Positions 26,491 to 36,323 of a stretch of 64,000 nt of DNA are shown one piece after another; positions within the stretch are counted from its first letter, which is position 1, and every line of letters starts with the position of its first letter. A program made the position numbers and the translations under genes. The DNA is from Bacteroidota bacterium (lineage in GTDB: Bacteria > Bacteroidota > Bacteroidia > NS11-12g > UBA955), in NCBI GenBank assembly GCA_027488835.1, contig JAIYAW010000001.1, positions 62,001 to 126,000 of the forward strand. Direction: 5' to 3'. Below the pieces are notes generated by a model. It worked only from the letters and a program-made list of their open reading frames with translations, searched no databases and was not told the DNA's origin.

Positions 26491-29310
26491 ATGCCAAAAG
26501 ACAACTCTATAAAACACGTTCTTATAATTGGCAGTGGTCCAATTATTATTGGCCAAGCCTGTGAATTTGATTATGCTGGTTCACAAGCAGCCCGAAGCCT
26601 AAGAGAAGAGGGCATTACTGTCTCCTTAATTAACAGCAATCCGGCAACCATTATGACCGATAAAATAAACGCAGACCACGTTTATTTGTTGCCATTAACG
26701 GTTCAAAGCATTGAGCAAATTCTTCAGGAACATAAAATTGATGCTGTACTTCCAACAATGGGAGGTCAAACTGCATTAAATCTTGCAAAAGAAGCCGAAG
26801 AACTTGGCATATGGGAGAAATATAACTGTCGTATTATTGGGGTGAATATTGCTGCAATTGACAATATGGAAGATCGTGAGAAATTCCGTCAGTTAATGGT
26901 TCAATTAGGCATAGGCGTAGCTCCTAGCCAAGTTGCAAACAGTTATTTAGAAGGAAAAGAAATTGCGCAACGCATTGGATTTCCCTTGGTAATTAGACCA
27001 AGCTATACTTTGGGTGGAACTGGTGGAAGTTTCGTTCACAAAAAAGAAGAATTTGATCGCGCATTACAGCGAGGATTAGAAGCGAGTCCGGTTCATGAAG
27101 TATTGGTTGAGAAAGCTGTGCTTGGATGGAAGGAATACGAATTAGAATTATTGCGTGATTCAAAAGATGATATCGCAATCATCTGTACCATTGAGAATTT
27201 TGACCCAATGGGAATTCACACCGGAGATAGTATTACAGTTGCACCAGCAATGACATTAAGTGATACCGCATTCCAAAAAATGCGCGACATGTCATTCAAG
27301 ATGATGCGTTCAATGGGTGTATTTGCGGGAGGATGTAACGTTCAATTTTCGGTAAATCCTGAGAACGAAGACATTATTGCTATTGAAATCAACCCAAGGG
27401 TAAGTAGAAGTTCTGCATTGGCATCAAAAGCAACAGGTTACCCAATTGCTAAAATTGCAGCGAAACTAGCCATTGGATATTACCTGGATGAATTAAAAAA
27501 TCCGGTAACAAAAACAACTAGTGCATTTTTTGAACCAGCCATTGACTATGTAATAGTAAAAATTCCACGTTGGAATTTCGATAAATTCCATGGATCAGAT
27601 AAAACATTGGGCTTACAAATGAAGAGCGTGGGTGAGGTTATGGCCATTGGTCGTAGTTTCCAGGAAGCACTTCAAAAAGCTTGTCAAAGTCTTGAAATTG
27701 GGCGCCATGGATTGGGTGCTGATGGAAAAGGAAGTAGAAATTTAGAGGAATTAATCGATGGATTAGAACATGCAAGTTGGAACAGAATTTTCCAAATTAA
27801 AGATGCGCTATCATTGGGAGTTCCAATTTCATCGGTTCAAAAAATTACCAAAATTGACCGTTGGTTCCTTGAGCAAATTGCAGATTTAGTTAAAACCGAT
27901 ACTGAAATCAGAAGATTCAACTTAGACAATATTCCTCAATTGATTTTAAAATCGGCTAAGGAAAAAGGATACTCAGACGAGCAAATTGCTTGGTTAATGG
28001 GTGGAAATACCACTGCTGATGAAGTTTACGAAAAACGCAAATCTTTAGGAATCAAAAGAGTATACAAAATGGTTGATACCTGTAGTGCTGAATTTCCAAG
28101 TCCTACAAACTATTTCTACTCAACATTTGAAGCTGAAAACGAAAGTGTATTCTCAGATAAAAAGAAAGTTTTTGTTTTGGGAAGCGGTCCAAATAGAATT
28201 GGTCAAGGTATCGAATTCGATTATAGTTGTGTTCATGGAATTTTGGCAGCCAGAGAATCTGGTTATGAAGCAATCATGATCAACTGTAATCCAGAAACTG
28301 TGAGTACGGATTTCGATATGGCCGACAAACTTTACTTTGAACCTGTATATTGGGAGCATTTATGGGAACTCATTGAAAACGAGAAACCAGAAGGTGTGGT
28401 TGTTCAATTAGGCGGACAAACTGCACTGAAATTGGCAGAAAAACTACACGAAAGAGGCATCAAGATCATTGGAACTTCATTCGACAGCATGGACATTGCC
28501 GAAGATAGAGGTCGTTTTAGCGATTTATTGGCTGAATTAAATATTCCTTATCCTAAGTATGGCGTGGCATTAGATGCGGAAGAAGCTATAGTTATTGCCA
28601 ATAAAGTTGGATACCCAGTTCTTGTTAGACCTAGTTACGTTTTGGGTGGACAGGGTATGGTTATTGTAATTAACAATGAGGATTTAGAAAAGGCGGTAGT
28701 TAAACTTCTTGGTGATTTACCTGGAAATAGGGTTTTGATTGATCATTTCTTAGATAGAGCAGAAGAAGCTGAATCTGATTGTATTTGTGATGGTGAAAAT
28801 GTTCATATTATTGGAATGATGGAGCACATTGAACCAGCAGGAATTCACAGTGGTGATAGCAGCGCGGTTTTGCCTCCATTCAATTTGAGTGAAAATGTGT
28901 TAAATCAAATGACTGAGTACACCGAAAAGATTGCAAAATCATTAAAAGTAGTCGGATTATTAAACATTCAATTCGCCATAAAAGAAGAAAAAGTTTATGT
29001 AATTGAGGCAAATCCTAGGGCTTCTAGAACGGTTCCTTTCATATGCAAAGCCTATGATGTTCCATATGTAAATATGGCAATGAAAGTAATGTTGGGTGTA
29101 AACAAAGTAACCGATTTCAAAATATCGGAGAGACCAGCGGGTTGGGCAATTAAACAACCGGTATTTAGCTTTGATAAATTCCCTAATGTAAACAGAGAAT
29201 TGGGCCCGGAAATGAAAAGTACAGGAGAATCTATATTGTTTATTAAAGACTTAAAAGATCCTAAATTTAGAGAACTCTACAAACAAAAAAGCATGTATTT
29301 ATCATACTAA
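26491..29310 (+). CDS. carB: Carbamoyl-phosphate synthase large subunit
   Basis: The ATP-grasp large subunit, 939 residues, making carbamoyl phosphate for pyrimidine and arginine synthesis. Both halves are present: the first begins VLIIGSGPIIIGQACEFDY, the second FVLGSGPNRIGQGIEFDY. The carbamate and bicarbonate ATP-grasp domains have intact glycine-rich loops (YTLGGTGG, YVLGGQGM). It is about 130 residues shorter than the E. coli enzyme because the C-terminal MGS-like allosteric domain is missing. The small subunit carA is not in the window. The ATG at 26491 is preferred over a TTG inside the promoter. Confidence 0.95.
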   Translation: MPKDNSIKHVLIIGSGPIIIGQACEFDYAGSQAARSLREEGITVSLINSNPATIMTDKINADHVYLLPLTVQSIEQILQEHKIDAVLPTMGGQTALNLAKEAEELGIWEKYNCRIIGVNIAAIDNMEDREKFRQLMVQLGIGVAPSQVANSYLEGKEIAQRIGFPLVIRPSYTLGGTGGSFVHKKEEFDRALQRGLEASPVHEVLVEKAVLGWKEYELELLRDSKDDIAIICTIENFDPMGIHTGDSITVAPAMTLSDTAFQKMRDMSFKMMRSMGVFAGGCNVQFSVNPENEDIIAIEINPRVSRSSALASKATGYPIAKIAAKLAIGYYLDELKNPVTKTTSAFFEPAIDYVIVKIPRWNFDKFHGSDKTLGLQMKSVGEVMAIGRSFQEALQKACQSLEIGRHGLGADGKGSRNLEELIDGLEHASWNRIFQIKDALSLGVPISSVQKITKIDRWFLEQIADLVKTDTEIRRFNLDNIPQLILKSAKEKGYSDEQIAWLMGGNTTADEVYEKRKSLGIKRVYKMVDTCSAEFPSPTNYFYSTFEAENESVFSDKKKVFVLGSGPNRIGQGIEFDYSCVHGILAARESGYEAIMINCNPETVSTDFDMADKLYFEPVYWEHLWELIENEKPEGVVVQLGGQTALKLAEKLHERGIKIIGTSFDSMDIAEDRGRFSDLLAELNIPYPKYGVALDAEEAIVIANKVGYPVLVRPSYVLGGQGMVIVINNEDLEKAVVKLLGDLPGNRVLIDHFLDRAEEAESDCICDGENVHIIGMMEHIEPAGIHSGDSSAVLPPFNLSENVLNQMTEYTEKIAKSLKVVGLLNIQFAIKEEKVYVIEANPRASRTVPFICKAYDVPYVNMAMKVMLGVNKVTDFKISERPAGWAIKQPVFSFDKFPNVNRELGPEMKSTGESILFIKDLKDPKFRELYKQKSMYLSY

Positions 29311-29311
29311 C

Positions 29312-29336
29312 AAAAAGGCGCCATAGGCGCCTTTTT
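29312..29336. terminator. Bidirectional intrinsic terminator
   Basis: A perfect 11-bp stem (29312-29322 with 29326-29336, 3-nt loop) with a GGCGCC core and A/T flanks, between converging carB and ricT. Confidence 0.88.
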
Positions 29337-29355
29337 TGTTATAAATAATATCTAA

Positions 29356-30828
29356 TTATGATTGTGGTGGAGCACTTGGTGGTGTGTTACCACCGGCATT
29401 ATTGCCACCTTGATTGTTTCTAGGACCTTTATTTTTATTGTAAGGTTTCTTGAATTTATTCGGATTGCGATTTGGTTGATTCGGGTTTTGAGGATTCGGA
29501 TTATTGGGTTTAAGAGAATTCACAACAGAACCTTCAACAGTTGGTGCTGCAGTGCTATTGTTTGCAGGACGGTTATTGTTTGGTTTGTTATTATTAAATC
29601 CAGGTCGGTTATTATTTTGTCGGTTTTGAGGAGCATTTCCTCCTTCTCTCTTGTTATTATTATTTCTGTTGCGGTTATTGTTATTTCTAGGACCTTTGAA
29701 ATCTAACTTCTTTAATCCTTCAAATTCATTGTCCTTCAATAACTCAGCATTGTCAATAAATCCGTTTGCCTTTTCGTCTGCAATAATTTTATCTAAAATT
29801 TCATTTGCAGGAGCCAAGTCAGTTAATGTAGCACTTTGAACTCCGTTTTTATTAGACTCCATGCACTCATTTACCAAAGCAACCGGCAAGGGCACCCAAG
29901 TAGGATTATCATCATATGAGAACCAAATTAATTGTTTTAGAATATCGGTTTTCTTTGCATACGCAACACCGGTAACTGTATCAATTTTAACAATTTTCGC
30001 TTTTGGAAAAGCTTCAGTTGCTTCAAGGTACATATCTAATTCAAAATTCAAGCAACATTTCAAACGACCACATTGACCGGCCAATTTTTCCATATTGATA
30101 CTTAAATTCTGAGATCTAGCAGCACCCGTATTTACTTGCTTGTAGTCGGTTAACCAACTAGAGCAACATAATTCTCTACCACAAACACCAATACCACCCA
30201 AACGTGAAGCTTCTTCGCGGTAACTGATATGGCGCATTTCAATTTTTACTTTAAACTCATCGGCATAACGCTTGATAAGCTCTCTAAAATCTACTCGAGA
30301 TTCAGCGGTATAAAAGAATATTACTTTTCTGCCGTCTCCTTGAAATTCGATATCAGAAATTTTCATTGCCAAATTCAATTCAAAAGAAATTGTGCGTGCT
30401 TTTTCAAGCGTTGCATTTTCTTTTGCCTTGGCAATTTCATATTTCTCCATTTCTTTTTCATTTGCTACACGAAGAATTGGAGCTATTTCTTCTGAATCTT
30501 CACGAACACGATATTTCTTTAACTGCAAACGAACAATTTCGCCTGTTGCAGATACAGTTCCAATATCGTAGCCCAAACTACCTTCACAAACAACGTAATC
30601 GCCGGTGAATAAATCTAAATTATGAGTGTTCCTGTAGAACTCTTTGCGACTGCCTTTAAATCTAACTTCAACAATATCAAATGGTTTATAACCATCTGGA
30701 AGGTCCATGTCCTTAAACCAGTCATAGACGTTTAATGCATTACAGCCGCTTGTTCCACAAGTTCCGTTGCTCTGACACCCCGAGGGTGCGCAACCGCCAC
30801 TTTTAGTACCACATGATGAACAAGACAT
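29356..30828 (-). CDS. ricT: RicT-like PSP1-domain protein with N-terminal cysteine cluster
   Basis: A cytoplasmic PSP1-domain protein, 490 residues. The PSP1 core (about 75-285) includes RISYREEASRLGGIGVCGRELCCSSW and LAGQCGRLKCCLNFE, both rich in Cys. The first 30 residues hold six further Cys in CxxC-like spacing, and the C-terminal 110 residues are an Asn/Pro/Arg-rich, presumably disordered tail. In Bacillus subtilis, RicT (YaaT) is part of the Fe-S-containing RicAFT complex that promotes RNA maturation through RNase Y. The role in Bacteroidota is not established. A perfect -7 box and a small leader hairpin lie upstream. Confidence 0.85.
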   Translation of the reverse strand: MSCSSCGTKSGGCAPSGCQSNGTCGTSGCNALNVYDWFKDMDLPDGYKPFDIVEVRFKGSRKEFYRNTHNLDLFTGDYVVCEGSLGYDIGTVSATGEIVRLQLKKYRVREDSEEIAPILRVANEKEMEKYEIAKAKENATLEKARTISFELNLAMKISDIEFQGDGRKVIFFYTAESRVDFRELIKRYADEFKVKIEMRHISYREEASRLGGIGVCGRELCCSSWLTDYKQVNTGAARSQNLSINMEKLAGQCGRLKCCLNFELDMYLEATEAFPKAKIVKIDTVTGVAYAKKTDILKQLIWFSYDDNPTWVPLPVALVNECMESNKNGVQSATLTDLAPANEILDKIIADEKANGFIDNAELLKDNEFEGLKKLDFKGPRNNNNRNRNNNNKREGGNAPQNRQNNNRPGFNNNKPNNNRPANNSTAAPTVEGSVVNSLKPNNPNPQNPNQPNRNPNKFKKPYNKNKGPRNNQGGNNAGGNTPPSAPPQS

Positions 30829-30841
30829 ATATATATTTTAA

Positions 30842-30857
30842 AACTGCCAAAGCAGTT
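30842..30857 (-). promoter_or_regulatory. Small hairpin in the ricT leader
   Basis: A 6-bp perfect inverted repeat (AACTGC/GCAGTT, 4-nt loop) lies between the -7 box and the ricT ATG. On the minus strand it is followed by TTTAAAA. It might modulate translation, but it may also be chance. Confidence 0.35.
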
Positions 30858-30871
30858 GTTTTACAATGTTA

Positions 30872-30879
30872 CAAATTTA
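30872..30879 (-). promoter_or_regulatory. -7 promoter element of ricT
   Basis: A perfect TAAATTTG on the minus strand ends 43 nt before the ATG at 30828, leaving room for a leader of roughly 40 nt. Confidence 0.6.
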
Positions 30880-30904
30880 AGGTTAGAAATGAGAGAAAAA
30901 GTTA

Positions 30905-31363
30905 TTATTTATCTTTTTCTGTAAACACCCAAAGCTTCTGTCCTAAAAAGTTAATCACCATACCCATTAAGGTAGCTCCCAAAACTGCGGCAATTTTATC
31001 AACTTTAAAACTTAACAAATGCTTTATTTCATGATTTGATGGGAATATCAAATTCATGGAAAATTCGGCATTTGGAAGATAATGCAATAGCAATTCGTTG
31101 GTTCCAACATTCGTAACACCACTTACCGCATACAAAGCCAAATATTTCACCAATGTCCCTTTATCGCTATCTTTTTTGCCCCAAGTCCAATATTTATTCA
31201 GTTGATAATTTACATAAGTTGCAACCAAAATTCCTAAGCTTTTGGCAATTGCAGTTGGTAAAAACTGACTTAAAAAATAATATACAGAAATATCAATTAC
31301 AAAAGACAATCCACCTACGATACCAAACTTGGTTAATGCGATATATGTTTTACTAGAAATCAA
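30905..31363 (-). CDS. GtrA-family membrane protein
   Basis: A small polytopic membrane protein, 152 residues with four hydrophobic segments and the family's opening FGIVGGLSFVIDISVYYFL and YVNYQLNKYWTWG. GtrA-type proteins are thought to move polyprenyl-linked sugars across the inner membrane for surface glycan synthesis. A TTG start is inferred: no early ATG exists, and the gene begins 5 bp after the LD-carboxypeptidase stop. Confidence 0.85.
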   Translation of the reverse strand: MISSKTYIALTKFGIVGGLSFVIDISVYYFLSQFLPTAIAKSLGILVATYVNYQLNKYWTWGKKDSDKGTLVKYLALYAVSGVTNVGTNELLLHYLPNAEFSMNLIFPSNHEIKHLLSFKVDKIAAVLGATLMGMVINFLGQKLWVFTEKDK

Positions 31364-31368
31364 AATAA

Positions 31369-32265
31369 TTAAATTTGAGAAAATGTATTGGCTTCAAAGG
31401 TACAATACATTCCCAACTTCATTGCAATATTTTCCTTATCGTGTCCAGATGGAAAATCAAAAATGATAGGAAATCCTTCTTTTCCCAAGTGCGCTAAAAT
31501 AATTTCTTTTGCATTCTTGCCAAATGGAATGGCATTGTCATTCATTTGCATCATTGAACCTACCACCAGCGCTTTGAGTCCCTCAAAAACTCCAGCCAAT
31601 TTTAATGAACAAAGCATTCTATCTATATGATACAGATACTCATCTAAATCTTCAATGAAAAGCACTTTACCTTGATTATCCATTTTAGCAATACCCGCAT
31701 GTGCAAATATCAACGACAAATTACCACCAACCAATTGTCCCTCAAAATTAGATTTATTCAAAATTTCATTGTCTCTCAAACCAATATTTATGTTATTCCC
31801 AGTTAAGGCATTAAATAGATATCGTTGATTGGTTTCGTTAAATTCATTTTCAAGATTGAATTGCATTACCATAGGACCATGAATTGAAGCAATTCCTTTA
31901 TTTTGAAGTGTCAAATGAAGCGTAGTAATGTCTGAAAATCCTATCCACCATTTTGGATTTTTAGCAAAATCAAATTTTTGAATGTGCTCAAGCAATTGCG
32001 TACAACCATACCCCCCTCTTGCACAGAAAACAGCTTTGATGTCCTCGTTATTCAATGTCCATTCAATATCAGAAACTCTTTCATCAATGGTCCCGGAAAA
32101 TTGATGGTATTTTCCATATAAATTTGGGGCAGCAACAACGTTCCAACCATTTGCATTGGCCCATAATTGAAACGCCTTTATTTCAGATACTTCAATAAAT
32201 CTTGCGGGTGCAATGATTGCTATGGTATCACCTTTTTTTAAATATGAGGGAACAATCAAATTCAT
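31369..32265 (-). CDS. LD-carboxypeptidase (peptidase S66)
   Basis: A serine peptidase of the LdcA/MccF family, 298 residues. It probably removes the terminal D-Ala from murein tetrapeptides during peptidoglycan recycling; MccF-type resistance activity is the alternative. The presumed nucleophile Ser is in WIGFSDITTLH, the acidic residue in LFIEDLDEYLYHIDRML, and the His in FPSGHDKEN. It has no signal peptide, so it is cytoplasmic like LdcA. It begins 1 bp after the upstream stop, in an operon with the GyrI-like gene and gtrA. Confidence 0.9.
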   Translation of the reverse strand: MNLIVPSYLKKGDTIAIIAPARFIEVSEIKAFQLWANANGWNVVAAPNLYGKYHQFSGTIDERVSDIEWTLNNEDIKAVFCARGGYGCTQLLEHIQKFDFAKNPKWWIGFSDITTLHLTLQNKGIASIHGPMVMQFNLENEFNETNQRYLFNALTGNNINIGLRDNEILNKSNFEGQLVGGNLSLIFAHAGIAKMDNQGKVLFIEDLDEYLYHIDRMLCSLKLAGVFEGLKALVVGSMMQMNDNAIPFGKNAKEIILAHLGKEGFPIIFDFPSGHDKENIAMKLGMYCTFEANTFSQI

Positions 32266-32266
32266 T

Positions 32267-32893
32267 CTATTTTACAGAAATTAATAAATTTACTTGGGTA
32301 ATTGCTGTTGTCATTTCGTTGTTTCGCGAATCCGACGGATATTCTAAAATTGGAAATGTAATTTTACTTCCATTCATTTCCAATTTAGATGAAACTGTAT
32401 TCCAAATTTGAGCACCTTTACCTAATTCAACATTTGCAGTTACTTTATGAAATTTACCCCCAACAATATTTCGATATAAAAACTCTGCAGACTTAATTTC
32501 TTTATCTACAGGGATGCCAATAAAAATATCCATTTCCTTCTTGTTCTTAGGAAGCTCATTGTACACACACATAATTGATCCCGTAATGATTAACTTATTC
32601 TGAGCAATATAATTCATTAAAGGTGAAGCAGTTTGCGAGATTAACTTAGCCAAATCTTCATATTTTGCTTTATAGACCTTCCCTATCATCCGCATATTTG
32701 GCTTCTCGGTTTGCTTTAACACATAATTAGAATCAGACAAAACAAGTCCCTCATTTTTAAGAACTTTGCCCGTGTCCAATGCATTCAATTTTACTTCAGA
32801 ATCGGCTGTATTTTGGTAAAAAAACCATCCAAAAGAGAACAGAAGGGCTATCAAACCCAATACAATTAAAAAAACATTTAAAAATCGTTTCAT
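32267..32893 (-). CDS. Membrane-anchored GyrI-like effector-binding domain protein
   Basis: 208 residues with one N-terminal membrane segment (about 5-28) and a soluble domain. The C-terminal half (MDIFIGIPVDKEIKSAEF to the end) resembles the GyrI/AraC-effector-binding fold, which binds small hydrophobic molecules. It has no DNA-binding domain. No function is assigned. It is the first gene of the operon with the LD-carboxypeptidase and gtrA and is divergent from purS. Confidence 0.6.
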   Translation of the reverse strand: MKRFLNVFLIVLGLIALLFSFGWFFYQNTADSEVKLNALDTGKVLKNEGLVLSDSNYVLKQTEKPNMRMIGKVYKAKYEDLAKLISQTASPLMNYIAQNKLIITGSIMCVYNELPKNKKEMDIFIGIPVDKEIKSAEFLYRNIVGGKFHKVTANVELGKGAQIWNTVSSKLEMNGSKITFPILEYPSDSRNNEMTTAITQVNLLISVK

Positions 32894-32932
32894 AAATTTT
32901 GGCTAAATTACATTGAAACGGTGAATTTTAGG

Positions 32933-32940
32933 TATTTTTG
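32933..32940 (+). promoter_or_regulatory. -7 promoter element of the purS operon
   Basis: A perfect TATTTTTG has a TTG 17 nt upstream (32913-32915) as a -33 element. It is followed by CAAT and then the GTG at 32945, predicting a leaderless transcript. Confidence 0.6.
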
Positions 32941-32944
32941 CAAT

Positions 32945-33196
32945 GTGAAATTCTTAGCAGAAATCGAAATTCTTCCAAAAAAAGGTCTTTTAGACCCTCA
33001 AGGTAAAGCGGTAACACACAGTATGCCATCAATAGGATTAAACAATGTGAACGAAGTTTGTGTTGGAAAATTCATTACAATGGAAATTGAAGCTGCAAGT
33101 GAAGCTGAAGCAACAGCAACAGCAGAAACTGCAAGCAAAAAATTATTGGCTAACCTAATTATGGAAAGCTTTCATATTCGAGTAAAGGCAATATGA
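32945..33196 (+). CDS. purS: Phosphoribosylformylglycinamidine synthase subunit PurS
   Basis: The small subunit, 83 residues, of the PurLQS enzyme that makes FGAM in purine synthesis. KFLAEIEILPKKGLLDPQGKAV and the VGKFITMEIEA strand are typical. The GTG at 32945 gives the family N-terminus (MKFLAEIEI) and lies 4 nt after a perfect -7 box; a GTG 24 nt earlier would place the start upstream of the promoter. purL and purQ are not in the window. It overlaps the DUF4286 gene by 4 bp. Confidence 0.88.
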   Translation: MKFLAEIEILPKKGLLDPQGKAVTHSMPSIGLNNVNEVCVGKFITMEIEAASEAEATATAETASKKLLANLIMESFHIRVKAI

Positions 33197-33501
33197 TTGT
33201 TTACAACGTAACTTGTAATATAGAAAATCCATTGGCCAGCGAATGGTTAGAATGGATGAAAACCGTTCACATTCCTGAAGTAATGGCAACAGGTTGCTTC
33301 GTTGAAAATAAAATATTGAAATTACACAATCCTGAATCCGACGACGAGGGCATCAATTATGCAATTCAATATACTTGCAATAATATAGAAACATTAGAAC
33401 GCTATAGAAGTGAATTTGGCCCTGGTTTACAAGCCAAAACTTTGGAAAAATATGGCAATAAGGTTCTAGCTTATCGTTCGGTTTTAGAAATTATAGAATA
33501 A
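33193..33501 (+). CDS. DUF4286 family protein
   Basis: A small conserved Bacteroidota protein, 102 residues, predicted alpha/beta (dimeric alpha-beta barrel-like). IVYNVTCNI opens it; LEWMKTVHIPEVMATGCF and the YAIQYTCNNIETLERY segment are family features. The function is unknown. It overlaps purS by 4 bp and precedes mnmH by 2 bp, so the three are co-translated. Confidence 0.82.
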   Translation: MIVYNVTCNIENPLASEWLEWMKTVHIPEVMATGCFVENKILKLHNPESDDEGINYAIQYTCNNIETLERYRSEFGPGLQAKTLEKYGNKVLAYRSVLEIIE

Positions 33502-33503
33502 TA

Positions 33504-34523
33504 ATGTCTGTTAAACCCATTCAAATTGAAAATGCACTCAGCAAGAAGTCAAATTTTCAATGGGTTGACGTTCGCAGCGAATCTGAATTCCAAAAAGCCC
33601 ATTTTCCGGGTGCAATAAATATTCCTTTGCTTTCGAATGAACATCGCGTTCTTGTTGGCACTTGCTATAAACAGCAAGGCAGAGAAGAGGCTGTTGCTTT
33701 GGGATTAGAATTGGTCGGTTCCAAAATGCAATCGCTTTTTAGACAATACCGCGCGGTTGAAAATTTAGGAAAACCCATACTTTTTTATTGCTGGCGTGGT
33801 GGTTTAAGAAGCCAAATAAGTTCCACCATTTATGGCTGGGGCGGATTCAATCCTACTATTTTGGTTGGGGGATATAAGTCGTTCAGAACTTGGGCCCATA
33901 AACAATTTGAAAGACAACTGTCTGTTAAAATATTAAGCGGAAAAACAGGGAGCGGAAAAACAGAGATTCTATATTTATTAAAAGAAAAAGGCATCCAAAT
34001 TATTGATTTGGAAGGATTAGCTTCGCACAAGGGCAGTGCATTTGGAGGATTGGGTTTGCCCCCACAACCAACCACAGAAATGTTCGAAAACAATTTGGCA
34101 CTTGAATTAAGCGAAATCAATGAAAACCAAACAGTAATTATTGAAAATGAAAGTCGGTTAATTGGAAAATGTAGTTTGCCTTTAGAACTATGGTCACAAA
34201 TGCAAAATGCGCAAATTATTGAAATCAATGTTGATAGTTTAACCCGTACAAATCGACTAATTGAAGAATATGCACACTTTAATCGTGACCATTTAGAAGA
34301 AAAAACACTTATTTTACAAAAAAAACTAGGTGGGCAACATGCCAAAGAAGCCATTCAATACCTGCACGAAGGAAACTTTGCCAAATGGATTGAAAAACTA
34401 TTGGTCTATTATGATAAAACCTACCAATATTCGGCTGAAAAGAATACCCACAGATCAACCCATTTGGATTTTCATTGGGCTGATCAAAAAGAATGCATAA
34501 ATACAATCATATCAAAAATATAA
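33504..34523 (+). CDS. mnmH: tRNA 2-selenouridine synthase
   Basis: MnmH/SelU, 339 residues, exchanges sulfur of 2-thiouridine for selenium in tRNA wobble positions via a geranylated intermediate. The rhodanese domain (about 1-125) holds the catalytic Cys in FYCWRGGLRS. A P-loop follows (GKTGSGKTE, about residue 150) with a C-terminal helical domain. It needs selenophosphate from SelD, which is not in the window. It is in one operon with purS, DUF4286 and an SDR gene. Confidence 0.92.
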   Translation: MSVKPIQIENALSKKSNFQWVDVRSESEFQKAHFPGAINIPLLSNEHRVLVGTCYKQQGREEAVALGLELVGSKMQSLFRQYRAVENLGKPILFYCWRGGLRSQISSTIYGWGGFNPTILVGGYKSFRTWAHKQFERQLSVKILSGKTGSGKTEILYLLKEKGIQIIDLEGLASHKGSAFGGLGLPPQPTTEMFENNLALELSEINENQTVIIENESRLIGKCSLPLELWSQMQNAQIIEINVDSLTRTNRLIEEYAHFNRDHLEEKTLILQKKLGGQHAKEAIQYLHEGNFAKWIEKLLVYYDKTYQYSAEKNTHRSTHLDFHWADQKECINTIISKI

Positions 34524-34526
34524 CTC

Positions 34527-35216
34527 ATGGATTTAAAAAATAAAATTGCAGTAATTACTGGTGCAAACAAAGGAATTGGACTTTGTTGTGTTGAGCAACT
34601 TTTGGCTGAAGGTGCAATTGTTTATGGTATTTGCAGAAGTGGATGCACTACCCAACATGAAAATTACCATTGCCTCATTGCTGATGTTCAGCACTTTGAT
34701 CAATTGGAAACCGCTTTTAATACCATTTTAGCGAAACACGACAAGATAGATATTCTTATCAATAACGCTGGACTAGGATATTTCGGATTTTGCGAGGAAT
34801 TGTCTTTAGACCAATGGCATACGATGTTTAATACCAATGTGAACGGACTTTTTTATGCAACAAAGTTGGCCCTTCCTTCAATGAAAAAGCAAGGTTTGGG
34901 ACATATTATCAATATTTCTTCCATTGCTGGTTTAGAGGGATATCCACAGGTTTCAGGATACAACGCTACAAAATTTGCAGTTAGGGGATTTAGCGATGCA
35001 TTGTACAAAGAAGTAAGAGATTTTGGGGTGAAGGTTACTTGTGTTTATCCGGGTTCTGTAAAAACGGACTTCTTTAGACATTCAGAAAACATCAAAGCGC
35101 ATGATAACATGTTGATGCCTGAAGATGTTGCAAGTCAAATTGTATATGCTTTAAAATCTCCAAATAATTTCCACCACGTGAACATAGAAATAAGACCATT
35201 AAAACCACGAGGTTAA
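34527..35216 (+). CDS. Short-chain dehydrogenase/reductase
   Basis: A classical SDR, 229 residues: cofactor loop TGANKGIG near the N-terminus, NNAG at about 78, Ser in NISSIAG, and the catalytic YNATK. It follows mnmH by 3 bp in the same operon. The substrate is unknown; the absence of specific motifs outside the Rossmann fold prevents a finer call. Confidence 0.88.
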   Translation: MDLKNKIAVITGANKGIGLCCVEQLLAEGAIVYGICRSGCTTQHENYHCLIADVQHFDQLETAFNTILAKHDKIDILINNAGLGYFGFCEELSLDQWHTMFNTNVNGLFYATKLALPSMKKQGLGHIINISSIAGLEGYPQVSGYNATKFAVRGFSDALYKEVRDFGVKVTCVYPGSVKTDFFRHSENIKAHDNMLMPEDVASQIVYALKSPNNFHHVNIEIRPLKPRG

Positions 35217-35231
35217 ACATTATTTAAATAA

Positions 35232-36254
<1,023 letters not shown>

Positions 36255-36275
36255 TAGCTAATTATTTATATTCAC

Positions 36276-36305
36276 AAAAAAGGCGATCTAACGATCGCCT
36301 TTTTT
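36276..36305. terminator. Bidirectional intrinsic terminator
   Basis: A perfect 13-bp stem (36276-36288 with 36293-36305, 4-nt loop) with a GGCGATC core and A/T flanks, between converging gapA and DUF4403. Confidence 0.9.
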
Positions 36306-36323
36306 TATGTGGTAAATTAATGA

